From NCBI GenBank assembly GCA_900549525.1, contig UWSJ01000028.1:1-20981 (forward strand): 20,981 bases of DNA, in the 5' to 3' direction. The translations under genes and the position numbers were made by a program. The DNA is from an uncultured Coriobacteriaceae bacterium. Its GTDB lineage: Bacteria; Actinomycetota; Coriobacteriia; Coriobacteriales; Atopobiaceae. Below the pieces are notes generated by a model. The model did no database searches. It had not been told where the DNA came from and was given only the letters and a program-made list of their open reading frames with translations. This document shows, one piece after another, positions 7,610-14,440 of the stretch (position 1 is its first letter; each line of letters begins with the position of its first letter).

Positions 7610-9228
7610 CCTCGGGCCTTGGGGTTCGGGCCTCGGGGCTTACGGCCCGCTCGTCCGCCCGGCGCCCCGCCTCGTCCGATGCCTTTGACGGGAGCGTCAT
7701 GGGAAGGCTGACGCTACGCGCCCCGGCCCGCATCATGGCGCCCCGCGTGCTCGTCATCGCGCTCGCCCTCGGCCTCACCCTGTTCGGCCTCGTCATGATC
7801 TTCTCGGCCAGCTCGGTCAAGGCGGTCTCCGCCACGGGCGACGCGTGGTTCTACGTGCGCAAGCAGGCGCAGTTTGCCGTCCTCGGGCTCGTCGGCGCCG
7901 TCGTCATCGCGGCCGTCGACTACCACCACTGGTGCCGGACGGCCCTGCCGCTCATCAGCGCCGTCGCCGTCGTCCTCTTGCTCGTCGTCGAGTTCTTCGG
8001 CACCGAGACGAACGGCGCCACGCGTTGGGTCATGATCGGCTCGTTCAGCCTCCAGCCCTCGGAGTTCGCGAAGGTGGCCATCCTGATGGCCGCGGTTGGC
8101 ATTGCCGACGACTACGTTGCGCTTAGGTCCATCAGCATGCAGCAGCTGCTCGTGCGCCTCGGCTTGTTCGTGGGCCTGCCCCTGGCGCTCATCTTTGCCC
8201 AGCCCGACAAGGGCACCACGGGCATCGTCTCCGTCATGCTGCTCACGGTTGCCGTGACGGCAGGCTTCCCGAAGCGCTACGCCTGGCGGATCATCATCGC
8301 GGGCGTGGCGCTCGCCCTCGTGCTGACTCTTGCCGACGGCTACTCCCGCGCGCGCCTGTTCACCATGCTCGACCCCTGGTCCGACCAATACAAGGACGGC
8401 TGGCAGCTCACGCAGGGCTTCATCGCCTTTGGCTCGGGCGGCCTGTTTGGGCGCGGCGTGGGCATGAGCGTGCAGAAGTACTCGTGGCTCCCCGAGAGCC
8501 ACAACGACTTCATCTTCGCCATCGTGGGGGAGGAGCTCGGGCTCGTGGGGGTGCTGTGCCTGCTCGCGGCCTTTGGCCTCCTCTTCAGGGAGATGCTCAA
8601 GGTGGCCCATGACGCCCCCGACCTCGAGGGCCGGCTCTTCGTCACGGGAGCCATGGCAATTCTGTGCGCCCAGCTGTTCCTCAACGTGACGGGCGTGCTG
8701 GGGATGTTCCCGCTCTCCGGCAAGCCCCTCCCGTTCATCTCCTACGGCGGCTCGTCGATCATGAGCTGCCTCATGCTCGTTGGCTGTGTCGCGAACGTGT
8801 CGCTGCGCTCCGACCTGCCCGAGACGGTGCACGACGTGCGCAGGCGCCAGATGACGCTTGCCGACGAGGACACGGGCGTGGGTGAGGCGCACGTGAGGGA
8901 CGCGGGCTCGCGGGCGTCCTCGACTCCCATCGGCCTTGCGGCGGGAGCCGGGCGGGGCCTTCGCCTCGTCGAAGGCGGCTCGGAGCGTGCGGGCGCCGCA
9001 GGCGATCGTGCGGGCGCCGTATCGTCCGACGGGCGTCGCGCGGGTGGCTCGGCGTCCGCCGGAGCGGGGCGCACCCGCATCGACCTCGGGCCGAGCGCCT
9101 CCGAGCGGCTTCGGTCGACGTCGGGTCCCCGCGTGCGTGCCAACGGGCGCGCGGATGCGCGGGCAGCAGGAAGAAACGGTTCTGGCACGGGTCGCGCATC
9201 TCGCCCGCGCCGTGGTGGAAGGAGCTAG
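7606..9228 (+). CDS. ftsW: Septal peptidoglycan glycosyltransferase FtsW (SEDS) with long Arg/Gly-rich tail
   Basis: FtsW is the polytopic SEDS glycosyltransferase that polymerises lipid II at the septum and pairs with FtsI. Seen from the GTG start: membrane segments from about residue 45 to 400, RKQAQFAVLGLVG, NGATRWVMIGSFSLQPSEFAKVAIL (136-160), AQPDKGTT (198-205), the extracellular loop LDPWSDQYKDGWQLTQGFIAFGSGGLFGRGVGMSVQKYSWLPESHNDFIFAIVGEELGL (255-313), and PLPFISYGGSSI (375-385). About 130 cytoplasmic residues follow, rich in Gly, Ala, Arg and Ser. The start is uncertain: GTG 7606 overlaps the murD stop (GTGA, coupled), while ATG 7699 in the same frame would remove 31 low-complexity residues. 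Gene position between murD and murG favours FtsW over RodA. Confidence 0.93.
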   Translation: MTSGLGVRASGLTARSSARRPASSDAFDGSVMGRLTLRAPARIMAPRVLVIALALGLTLFGLVMIFSASSVKAVSATGDAWFYVRKQAQFAVLGLVGAVVIAAVDYHHWCRTALPLISAVAVVLLLVVEFFGTETNGATRWVMIGSFSLQPSEFAKVAILMAAVGIADDYVALRSISMQQLLVRLGLFVGLPLALIFAQPDKGTTGIVSVMLLTVAVTAGFPKRYAWRIIIAGVALALVLTLADGYSRARLFTMLDPWSDQYKDGWQLTQGFIAFGSGGLFGRGVGMSVQKYSWLPESHNDFIFAIVGEELGLVGVLCLLAAFGLLFREMLKVAHDAPDLEGRLFVTGAMAILCAQLFLNVTGVLGMFPLSGKPLPFISYGGSSIMSCLMLVGCVANVSLRSDLPETVHDVRRRQMTLADEDTGVGEAHVRDAGSRASSTPIGLAAGAGRGLRLVEGGSERAGAAGDRAGAVSSDGRRAGGSASAGAGRTRIDLGPSASERLRSTSGPRVRANGRADARAAGRNGSGTGRASRPRRGGRS

Positions 9229-9229
9229 C

Positions 9230-10372
9230 ATGTCCGACGAGAAGGCCGGCGGCACGAAGCCGCTCGGGGTTGCCATAGCGGCGGGCGGCACCGCGGGCCA
9301 CATCAATCCCGCCCTCGCGCTCGCCGAGGAACTGCGCGGGCGCGGGCACCATGTCACGTTCTATGGGCGGCCCAGCAAGCTCGAGGGCAGGCTCGTTCCC
9401 GCTGCCGGCTTCGAGCTCGTCCCGGTGGAGGTCACCGGCTTCGACCGCTCGCGTCCCTGGTCGGCGCTTACGTCGATGTACCGTGTCGGAGCGGCACAGC
9501 GTATGCTCGCGCGGCGCTTCAAGGCGCTTGGAGCGCCTGACGTCGCGATTGGCTTCGGCGCCTACGTCGAGGTGCCGCTGCTGCTGTGGTGCAAGGGCGC
9601 CCACGTGCCTTACCTGCTTCACGAGCAGAACTCCGTGCCGGGGCTTGCCAACAAGATGATGGCCCCGCATGCGGCGCGCGTCTGCATCTCCGTGCCCGCA
9701 GCCGAGAAGGTCTTCGCCCGCGAGGGCGACGCCTCCCACGTGGTGCTCACGGGCAATCCCGTGCGTCGCAGCGTCATCGACGCCGACGGTGCGGCCGGTC
9801 GCGCCTCGCTCGGCATCCCCGCTGACGCGACGCTGCTGCTCGTCTTTGGCGGCTCGCTGGGCGCCAAGACCATCAACGAGGGCATGGCTCGTCTCAAGGG
9901 CCGCCTGCTCGCGGTGCCGGGGCTCTATATCGTCCACTCCACCGGCAAGGACGGGTTCGACGCCACCGTCGACGCGCTTGCGCTCACGCCCGCCGAGCAG
10001 AAGCGCTGGCGCGTCATGCCCTACATCGACAACATGGGTGACGTGCTCGCGGCCTCCGACCTCGTGCTCTCCCGTGCCGGGGCCTCCTCGATCGCCGAGA
10101 TAGCCGCGCTCGGTGTGCCGGCCGTGCTCGTGCCGTACCCCTTCGCCACGGCCGATCACCAGACCACCAACGCCCGCTACCTCACGGACGCGGGCGCCGC
10201 CGAGCTGTTTGCCGACGACGAGGTCTCCGGGGACAGGTTTGCCAGCGAGCTGCTCGACCTCGTGAGCTCTCCTGCGCGCAGGGCCGCGATGCACGCGGCA
10301 GCCTCGGGGCTTGCCCAGGACAAGGCCGCCTCCAAGCTCGCCGACCAGCTCGAGGCTGCGGCACGGGGATAG
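9230..10372 (+). CDS. murG: Lipid II synthase MurG (GlcNAc transferase)
   Basis: MurG transfers GlcNAc from UDP-GlcNAc to lipid I, giving lipid II on the inner membrane face. It is a GT-B fold enzyme of 380 residues, slightly above the usual 350-365. Seen: the N-terminal glycine loop GGTAGHINPALALAEEL (19-35; the usual form is GGTGGH), HEQNSVPGLANKM, the second glycine loop FGGSLGAKTINE, and the UDP-GlcNAc pocket RAGASSIAEIAALGVPAVLVPYPFATADHQTTNA. ATG 9230 is set by GGAAGGAG at 9217-9224, five bases upstream; it begins two bases after the ftsW stop. The longer open frame from 8936 would overlap ftsW by almost 300 bp and encodes low-complexity sequence, so it is rejected. Confidence 0.95.
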   Translation: MSDEKAGGTKPLGVAIAAGGTAGHINPALALAEELRGRGHHVTFYGRPSKLEGRLVPAAGFELVPVEVTGFDRSRPWSALTSMYRVGAAQRMLARRFKALGAPDVAIGFGAYVEVPLLLWCKGAHVPYLLHEQNSVPGLANKMMAPHAARVCISVPAAEKVFAREGDASHVVLTGNPVRRSVIDADGAAGRASLGIPADATLLLVFGGSLGAKTINEGMARLKGRLLAVPGLYIVHSTGKDGFDATVDALALTPAEQKRWRVMPYIDNMGDVLAASDLVLSRAGASSIAEIAALGVPAVLVPYPFATADHQTTNARYLTDAGAAELFADDEVSGDRFASELLDLVSSPARRAAMHAAASGLAQDKAASKLADQLEAAARG

Positions 10373-10386
10373 CTCCTGGCCACGCG

Positions 10387-10426
10387 CGTCGAGTCCGGCC
10401 TCGCTTCCGTCGAGTTCCGGTCTCGC
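10387..10426 (+). repeat. Imperfect direct repeat, 21-bp period
   Basis: Copy one (10387-10404, CGTCGAGTCCGGCCTCGC) and copy two (10408-10426, CGTCGAGTTCCGGTCTCGC) differ by one inserted T and one C-to-T change. The repeat starts 15 bp after the murG stop. A period of 21 bp is two helical turns, so two protein subunits could bind on the same DNA face; slippage duplication is equally possible. Confidence 0.5.
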
Positions 10427-10569
10427 GCCCGCCCCAGTGCCGCCCGCACGGGCGCTTTACCTATCGACACGGGGATACGCGCTGCCATCGACCCGCAGTA
10501 CCGGCATGACGTTTATGTGCCCGGGCGTGGTGCGCTCCGCCGCCGAAGGGCAGGCGGTCGGCCTTGGGA

Positions 10570-10575
10570 TACACT
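10570..10575 (+). promoter_or_regulatory. Candidate -10 box upstream of murC
   Basis: TACACT matches the -10 consensus at four of six positions and lies in a locally less GC-rich stretch. Together with the next bases it reads TACACTATC, differing at one base from TAGACTATC before ftsI. The in-frame ATG at 10586 follows after ten bases and the preferred murC ATG after 85. No -35 hexamer was recognised. Confidence 0.35.
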
Positions 10576-10660
10576 ATCGAGCCGTATGCCCGTGCGTTCT
10601 GCGCGCGGGCTCGTGCGTCGCTCGCGCGCCGCAGGCATCCAACGAGGGGATTCGTCACTC

Positions 10661-12097
10661 ATGGCAACCACATCGGCAAAGCTGCCGTTCAATCGCGTTC
10701 ACATCATCGGCATCGGAGGCGCCGGCATGAGCGGCATCGCGCTCGTCCTCCACGAGCGCGGCTGCCACGTTACCGGCTCCGACCTCAAGAGCTCGCGCTA
10801 CGTCCGAGAGCTCGAGGCGGCGGGCATCGAGGTGCACGTGGGCCACGACGCCGCCACCATCGACGAGGTCAAGCCCGACGTCGTCGTGGTCTCCACCGCC
10901 ATCCCCGAGACCAACGTCGAGGTCGTGCGCGCCCGCGAGCTGGGCATCGACGTCTGGCCGCGCGCCAAGATGCTGCCGGCCCTCTCGCTCGGCCACACCA
11001 CGGTGGCCGTCTCGGGCACCCACGGCAAGACCACCACGTCGTCCATGATCGCCACGATGCTCGACCGCTCGGGCCTCGACCCGTCGTTCCTCATCGGCGG
11101 CTTCGTGGAGGGCTACGACGCCAACGGCCGTTCGGGCAAGGGCCCCTACTACGTGGCCGAGGCCGACGAGTCGGACAGCTCCTTCCTCTACTTCGACCCC
11201 ACGGTAGTCGTGGTCACCAACATCGAGGACGACCACCTCGACCACTACGGCAGCATCGAGAACCTCGAGAACGCGTTCGCCTCGTTCATGGATTCGGTGG
11301 GCGAGGACGGCTGCGCGGTGGTCTGCGGCGAGTCCGAGCGCGTGCGCAGGGTCGCGGCCCGCTCCAAGAGCCGCGTGGTGACCTACGGGTTTGCCGGTGA
11401 CGGCGACTTCGACTACGTCTGCACGCCCGCGCCGAGCCACCACACCATCGAGAGCCATCTCACGGTTACCACGCCGGCGGGCAAGACGGTCGCCGTGACG
11501 ATCAAGGCCAACCCCGGCCGACACAACATGCTCAACGCTACGGCCGCCATCGCCGCGGCCGACGCCCTGGGACTCGACGTCGAGAAGGCCGCCGAGGCGC
11601 TCTCGACCTTCGGTGGCGTCAAGCGTCGCTTCACGCACGTGGCTGACATCGACGGGGTCACCGTGGTCGACGACTACGGCCACCACCCCACGGAGGTGGC
11701 CGCCACGCTCGCCGCGGCCCATGACCTCGCCTACGACCGCGTCGTGGTGGTCTTCCAGCCGCATCGCTACAGTCGCACCGCCGCACTCGCCCCGGAGTTC
11801 GCCCATGCCTTCGACAACGCCGACGTCCTCTACGTGATGGACGTGTTCTCCGCCGGCGAGATGCCCATCCCCGGCATCTCCGGCAAGACCATCGTGGGCG
11901 AGGTCGTTTCGGAGGGCAACGTGGGCGAGGTCCACTACCTCCCGAGCCGCCGCAAGCTCACCGCCGAGCTCGTGCGCGTCCTTCGTCCCGGCGACCTGCT
12001 CATCACCATGGGCGCGGGCGACGTGACCCTCGTGGGGCCCGCCTATGTCGAGGCCAGGCGCGAGGCTGACGCCGCCGCGGGCGGCCTCGAGGCGTAG
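10661..12097 (+). CDS. murC: UDP-MurNAc:L-Ala ligase MurC
   Basis: MurC adds the first stem-peptide residue, L-alanine, to UDP-MurNAc in the cytoplasm with ATP. The protein has 478 residues, the usual size. The N-terminal UDP-sugar motif is HIIGIGGAGMSGIALVL (14-30). The P-loop is S118-GTHGKTTTSSMIATML, followed by EADESDSSFLYF and NIEDDHLDHYGSIENL. The C-terminal domain has GGVKRRFTHVADIDGVTVVDDYGHHPTEVAATL and FQPHRYSRTAAL, which are diagnostic for MurC over MurD/E/F. ATG 10661 is chosen since the family motif begins about 12 residues later and GAGGGGA (10644-10650) lies ten bases upstream. Starts at 10586 and 10517 would add Arg-rich sequence without similarity to the family. murB begins three bases after its stop. 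Confidence 0.94.
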   Translation: MATTSAKLPFNRVHIIGIGGAGMSGIALVLHERGCHVTGSDLKSSRYVRELEAAGIEVHVGHDAATIDEVKPDVVVVSTAIPETNVEVVRARELGIDVWPRAKMLPALSLGHTTVAVSGTHGKTTTSSMIATMLDRSGLDPSFLIGGFVEGYDANGRSGKGPYYVAEADESDSSFLYFDPTVVVVTNIEDDHLDHYGSIENLENAFASFMDSVGEDGCAVVCGESERVRRVAARSKSRVVTYGFAGDGDFDYVCTPAPSHHTIESHLTVTTPAGKTVAVTIKANPGRHNMLNATAAIAAADALGLDVEKAAEALSTFGGVKRRFTHVADIDGVTVVDDYGHHPTEVAATLAAAHDLAYDRVVVVFQPHRYSRTAALAPEFAHAFDNADVLYVMDVFSAGEMPIPGISGKTIVGEVVSEGNVGEVHYLPSRRKLTAELVRVLRPGDLLITMGAGDVTLVGPAYVEARREADAAAGGLEA

Positions 12098-12100
12098 CGC

Positions 12101-13021
12101 GTGAGCGTATCCAACGCATACCTGGCGCTCTCGGGTGCCGTTGACGCCGACGTCACCTGCGACGAGCGGCTCTCCCGCCGCACGAGCTGGCGCATCGGGG
12201 GCCCTGCCGCGATGCTTGCCGTGTGCCATACCCCGCTGGCCCTGGCTCGGGTGATCGAGACCCTGACGGCGCAGGACGTCGACTGGGTCGTGATGGGGAA
12301 GGGCTCCAACGTGCTCGTCTCCGACGACGGGTTTGACGGGTGCGTCGTGGTGCTCGGGCGCGAGTTCTCGCGCATCGAGGTGTCCACCGTCGACACCACC
12401 GTCACGGCCGGCGCTGCGGCCCTGCTCTCGCGCGTGGTCACCGAGGCCATGAAGGCGTCGCTTGCGGGTCTCGAGTTTGCCTGCGGCATCCCCGGCACGC
12501 TCGGCGGGGCCGTCTCGATGGACGCGGGGACGCGCCGCGAGTGGATCGGTCCGCTCGTGCGGAGCCTCGTGGTCTTCCGCCCGGGCACGGGCCTCGTCCG
12601 CCTGGGCGGCTCCGAGGTCACGTGGGGCTATCGCTGGTGCAGCCTCGGCCCCGCCGACATCGTGCTCGAGGCCACCCTCGGCCTCGTCCCGGGAGCGCGC
12701 GAGGGCATCGCCCGCGACATGGAGGCGCGTCTTGCCAGGCGCCGCGCCACGCAGCCCATGGGCAGGCCCACCTGCGGCTCGGTCTTCAGGAACCCCCTCG
12801 GCCCCAAGGGCGCCGGGGAGCTCATCGAACAGGCGGGGCTCAAGGGCATGATGGCCGGCGGCGCGCAGGTCTCGACCGAGCATGCCAACTTCATCGTCAA
12901 CACCGGGCGCGCCACGGCCAGCGACGTGCTGACCCTCATGCGCGCCATGCAGAGCAGGGTGAAGGAGGTCTCGGGTGTCGACCTCCAACCGGAAGTCAAG
13001 TTCGTCGGGTTCACGTCCTAG
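12101..13021 (+). CDS. murB: UDP-N-acetylenolpyruvoylglucosamine reductase MurB
   Basis: MurB is an FAD enzyme that reduces UDP-GlcNAc-enolpyruvate to UDP-MurNAc with NADPH. The 306-residue length fits the family (about 300-340). Seen: SWRIGGPA (29-36), the FAD-binding VMGKGSNVLVSDDGFDG (64-80), the GLEFACGIPGTLGGAVSMDAG stretch (123-143), WGYRWCSL (175-182), GSVFRNP with the proton-donor serine S227, STEHANFIVN (258-267), and LQPEVKFVG with catalytic E298. GTG 12101 starts three bases after murC with a weak ribosome site, so coupling is likely. Its last 47 bases overlap ftsQ in another frame. Confidence 0.94.
   Translation: MSVSNAYLALSGAVDADVTCDERLSRRTSWRIGGPAAMLAVCHTPLALARVIETLTAQDVDWVVMGKGSNVLVSDDGFDGCVVVLGREFSRIEVSTVDTTVTAGAAALLSRVVTEAMKASLAGLEFACGIPGTLGGAVSMDAGTRREWIGPLVRSLVVFRPGTGLVRLGGSEVTWGYRWCSLGPADIVLEATLGLVPGAREGIARDMEARLARRRATQPMGRPTCGSVFRNPLGPKGAGELIEQAGLKGMMAGGAQVSTEHANFIVNTGRATASDVLTLMRAMQSRVKEVSGVDLQPEVKFVGFTS
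12962..12968 (+). promoter_or_regulatory. Shine-Dalgarno setting the ftsQ start inside murB
   Basis: A full AAGGAGG lies six bases before the GTG at 12975. It is inside the murB coding region, about 50 bp before the murB stop. Its strength and spacing decide the ftsQ start and show the 47-bp overlap is probably real. Confidence 0.8.
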
Positions 13022-14165
13022 GGCACGCTCGCAGGCGCGGCCTTCCTCCTCCCGGCCCTCTGGCCGCTCCGGCGCGAGGGGTGCGGCAGGCCGCGCCCCC
13101 GTATCCCGGCCCACCTCCACGCGCAGGCTCCAGACCCCCGGGCCCGACGCCGCCTCGCGGCTTCGCGTCCCCGGCGCCTCCCGGCCCTCCGTTCGCGCCG
13201 CGTCGCCTCGTCCTTCCGCGGGAGGGGGTCGCCCCTCGGCGCGCTCGCGCTCCTCGCGCGGCCTGTCCGGGACGAGCCGGATTCCGGCGCTCGGCGTCCT
13301 TCCGCGAGTCGCCGCGGCCGTCGTTGCCCTGGCGGTCGTGGGCGCGATCGTCGTCGGGGCCCTCTCGGGGCTGCCCGTCTTCGTCATTACGGGCATCGAC
13401 GCGCAGGGCTCCGAGCACGTGAGCGCCGATGCCATCGCCAAACTCGCCGGCGTGGAGGAGGGGACGACCTTGCTCAACGTCGACACGAGCCAGGTCGAGA
13501 CGAACGTGAAACGCAACCCCTGGGTCAAGGCGGTCAACGTCTCGCGGCACTTCCCTGACACGCTCGGCATCTCGGTCGAGGAGCGCAGCGTCTTCGCCGT
13601 GGTGGTCATTGGGTCCGGGTCGAGCGTCTGGGCGCTCGGGGATGACGGGGTCTGGATCGAGCCCGTGCAACTCGACACGAGCACCACGTCCGACGTCACG
13701 GTCGCGGCCCTCGCCAAGGCCGAGGAGCTCGGATGCCTGCTCATCACCAACGTCCCCTCGAGCGTCGACCCTGCCCAGGGCTCTCCGTCGACTGACGACA
13801 CCATCCAGGCGGTGCTCGCCTACCAGCAGCAGCTGCCCGACACGGTCACCTCGCAGGCGCAGGTCTACTACGCGGCGAGTGCGGGCAGCACCTCGCTCGT
13901 GCTCAAGAGCGGCCTCGAGATCTCCCTGGGCTCGCCCACCGACATCTCCGCCAAGGCCCAGTCGCTCACCGAGCTCATGAACTCCTATCCCGACCAGCTC
14001 ACCTACGTCAACGTCCGCGTGCCGAGCAAGCCCACGTACCGCAAGATCTCGGGCGACATCACGCTCTCCGGCGCGTCGGGGGTGGTGGCCGACAAGCAGC
14101 AGAGCGCCACGACGGAGGCGTCCACGACGCAGGGCCAGACGGACTCCTCCGGCTCGTCGGGGTGA
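12975..14165 (+). CDS. ftsQ: Division protein FtsQ/DivIB with POTRA domain
   Basis: FtsQ is a single-pass membrane protein that scaffolds FtsL, FtsB and the FtsW-FtsI synthase. Visible parts: a cytoplasmic segment (1-105) almost entirely Arg, Ser, Pro, Gly and Ala with hardly any acidic residue; one membrane helix (about 109-131, LPRVAAAVVALAVVGAIVVGAL); a POTRA domain (about 136-206) with GIDAQGSEHVSADAIAKLAGVEEGTTLLNVDTSQVETNVKRNPWVKAVNVSRHFPDTLGISVEER; an FtsQ beta domain with WALGDDGVWIEP; and a Ser/Thr/Gln-rich tail. GTG 12975 is supported by a strong Shine-Dalgarno. At 396 residues it is longer than the usual 250-300 because of the basic head and the tail. The gap before ftsZ contains a terminator-like hairpin. 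No ftsA follows. Confidence 0.9.
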   Translation: MSTSNRKSSSSGSRPRARSQARPSSSRPSGRSGARGAAGRAPVSRPTSTRRLQTPGPDAASRLRVPGASRPSVRAASPRPSAGGGRPSARSRSSRGLSGTSRIPALGVLPRVAAAVVALAVVGAIVVGALSGLPVFVITGIDAQGSEHVSADAIAKLAGVEEGTTLLNVDTSQVETNVKRNPWVKAVNVSRHFPDTLGISVEERSVFAVVVIGSGSSVWALGDDGVWIEPVQLDTSTTSDVTVAALAKAEELGCLLITNVPSSVDPAQGSPSTDDTIQAVLAYQQQLPDTVTSQAQVYYAASAGSTSLVLKSGLEISLGSPTDISAKAQSLTELMNSYPDQLTYVNVRVPSKPTYRKISGDITLSGASGVVADKQQSATTEASTTQGQTDSSGSSG

Positions 14166-14202
14166 CGGCGGGCACGGAGCGGGTGCGGTTCGTGCGTGGC
14201 GT

Positions 14203-14237
14203 GGGCGTGAAGGGCCTGCCCATTCGCCCGTTTTCGT
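14203..14237 (+). terminator. Candidate intrinsic terminator between ftsQ and ftsZ
   Basis: An outer stem GGGCG (14203-14207) with CGCCC (14225-14229) encloses an inner GGG/CCC stem with a CCTG loop. It is followed by G and then TTTTCGTTT, the clearest T-rich tract I found in the window. The structure would end or attenuate transcripts from ftsQ before the ftsZ promoter region. The internal bulge weakens the case. Confidence 0.4.
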
Positions 14238-14289
14238 TTGACGCGCGGGCGCCGCATGTGTCAACATATGGCGCTTTAACTCATACATA
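14238..14289 (+). promoter_or_regulatory. Candidate ftsZ promoter region
   Basis: TTGACG at 14238-14243 matches the -35 consensus at five of six positions. Downstream sequence is AT-rich for this genome. Possible -10 elements are ACATAT (14264-14269, 20-bp spacing) and TACATA (14284-14289), neither ideal. TTGAC (14238-14242) and GTCAA (14260-14264) also form an inverted repeat that might be an operator. The location right after a terminator-like hairpin suits separate control of ftsZ. Confidence 0.4.
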
Positions 14290-14320
14290 GAGCTAAACCT
14301 GAGCTTGAGAGTTTGATCAC

Positions 14321-14440
14321 ATGGCTAAGCATGAAGCAAGCACGGTCGGGGGCACCGCAGGCACCGCGCCAAGACGCCGCACGACGAAGCAGAACCGGAG
14401 CACCACAGGCAGGGGCAAGTCCCGCACGCAAGGAGGAACC
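14321..14440 (+). other. T-poor ftsZ leader (or in-frame N-terminal extension)
   Basis: These 120 bases are in frame with ftsZ from an ATG at 14321 and could encode 40 basic, Thr/Gly/Arg-rich residues. They more likely form an untranslated leader, because a near-perfect Shine-Dalgarno and ATG follow at 14430-14443. Only two T occur among the 100 bases from 14341 to 14440, against 27 A, as in the tract before ftsL. Low U content would leave the RNA with little pairing for A. Confidence 0.4.
14430..14437 (+). promoter_or_regulatory. Strong ftsZ Shine-Dalgarno
   Basis: AAGGAGGA lies three bases before ATG 14441, one of the best ribosome binding sites in the window. It argues for the short FtsZ start and high FtsZ output. 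Confidence 0.8.

Larger units (their letters stand above)
10373..10660 (+). other. murG-murC gap, no gene seen
   Basis: This 288-bp gap has no convincing gene. It holds an imperfect direct repeat just after murG, a 7-bp inverted repeat GCGCCCG/CGGGCGC (10425-10431 with 10449-10455) followed by only TTT, and a -10-like box at 10570. It plausibly separates murC-murB-ftsQ transcription from the upstream genes. An in-frame start for murC at 10517 or 10586 would make its second half coding. Confidence 0.45.

Noticed and set aside
8936..9229. N-terminal extension of murG over ftsW
   Set aside because: It lies in the frame-shifted low-complexity ftsW tail; a strong Shine-Dalgarno sets the start at 9230.
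10441..10458. Intrinsic terminator after murG
   Set aside because: The hairpin CGCCC-GCAC-GGGCG is short and followed by only TTT before A and C, so it is too weak to call.
10655..13804. Minus-strand open frame of 1049 codons opposite murC-murB-ftsQ
   Set aside because: It is the antisense frame of well-supported genes, with composition expected from GC-rich codon bias (runs of His, Arg, Gly, Val) and no recognisable domain.
14308..14329. A real 16S rRNA gene start
   Set aside because: Only the first 20 or so bases resemble 16S; the next conserved segment (GAACGCTGGCGG) is absent and ftsZ follows.
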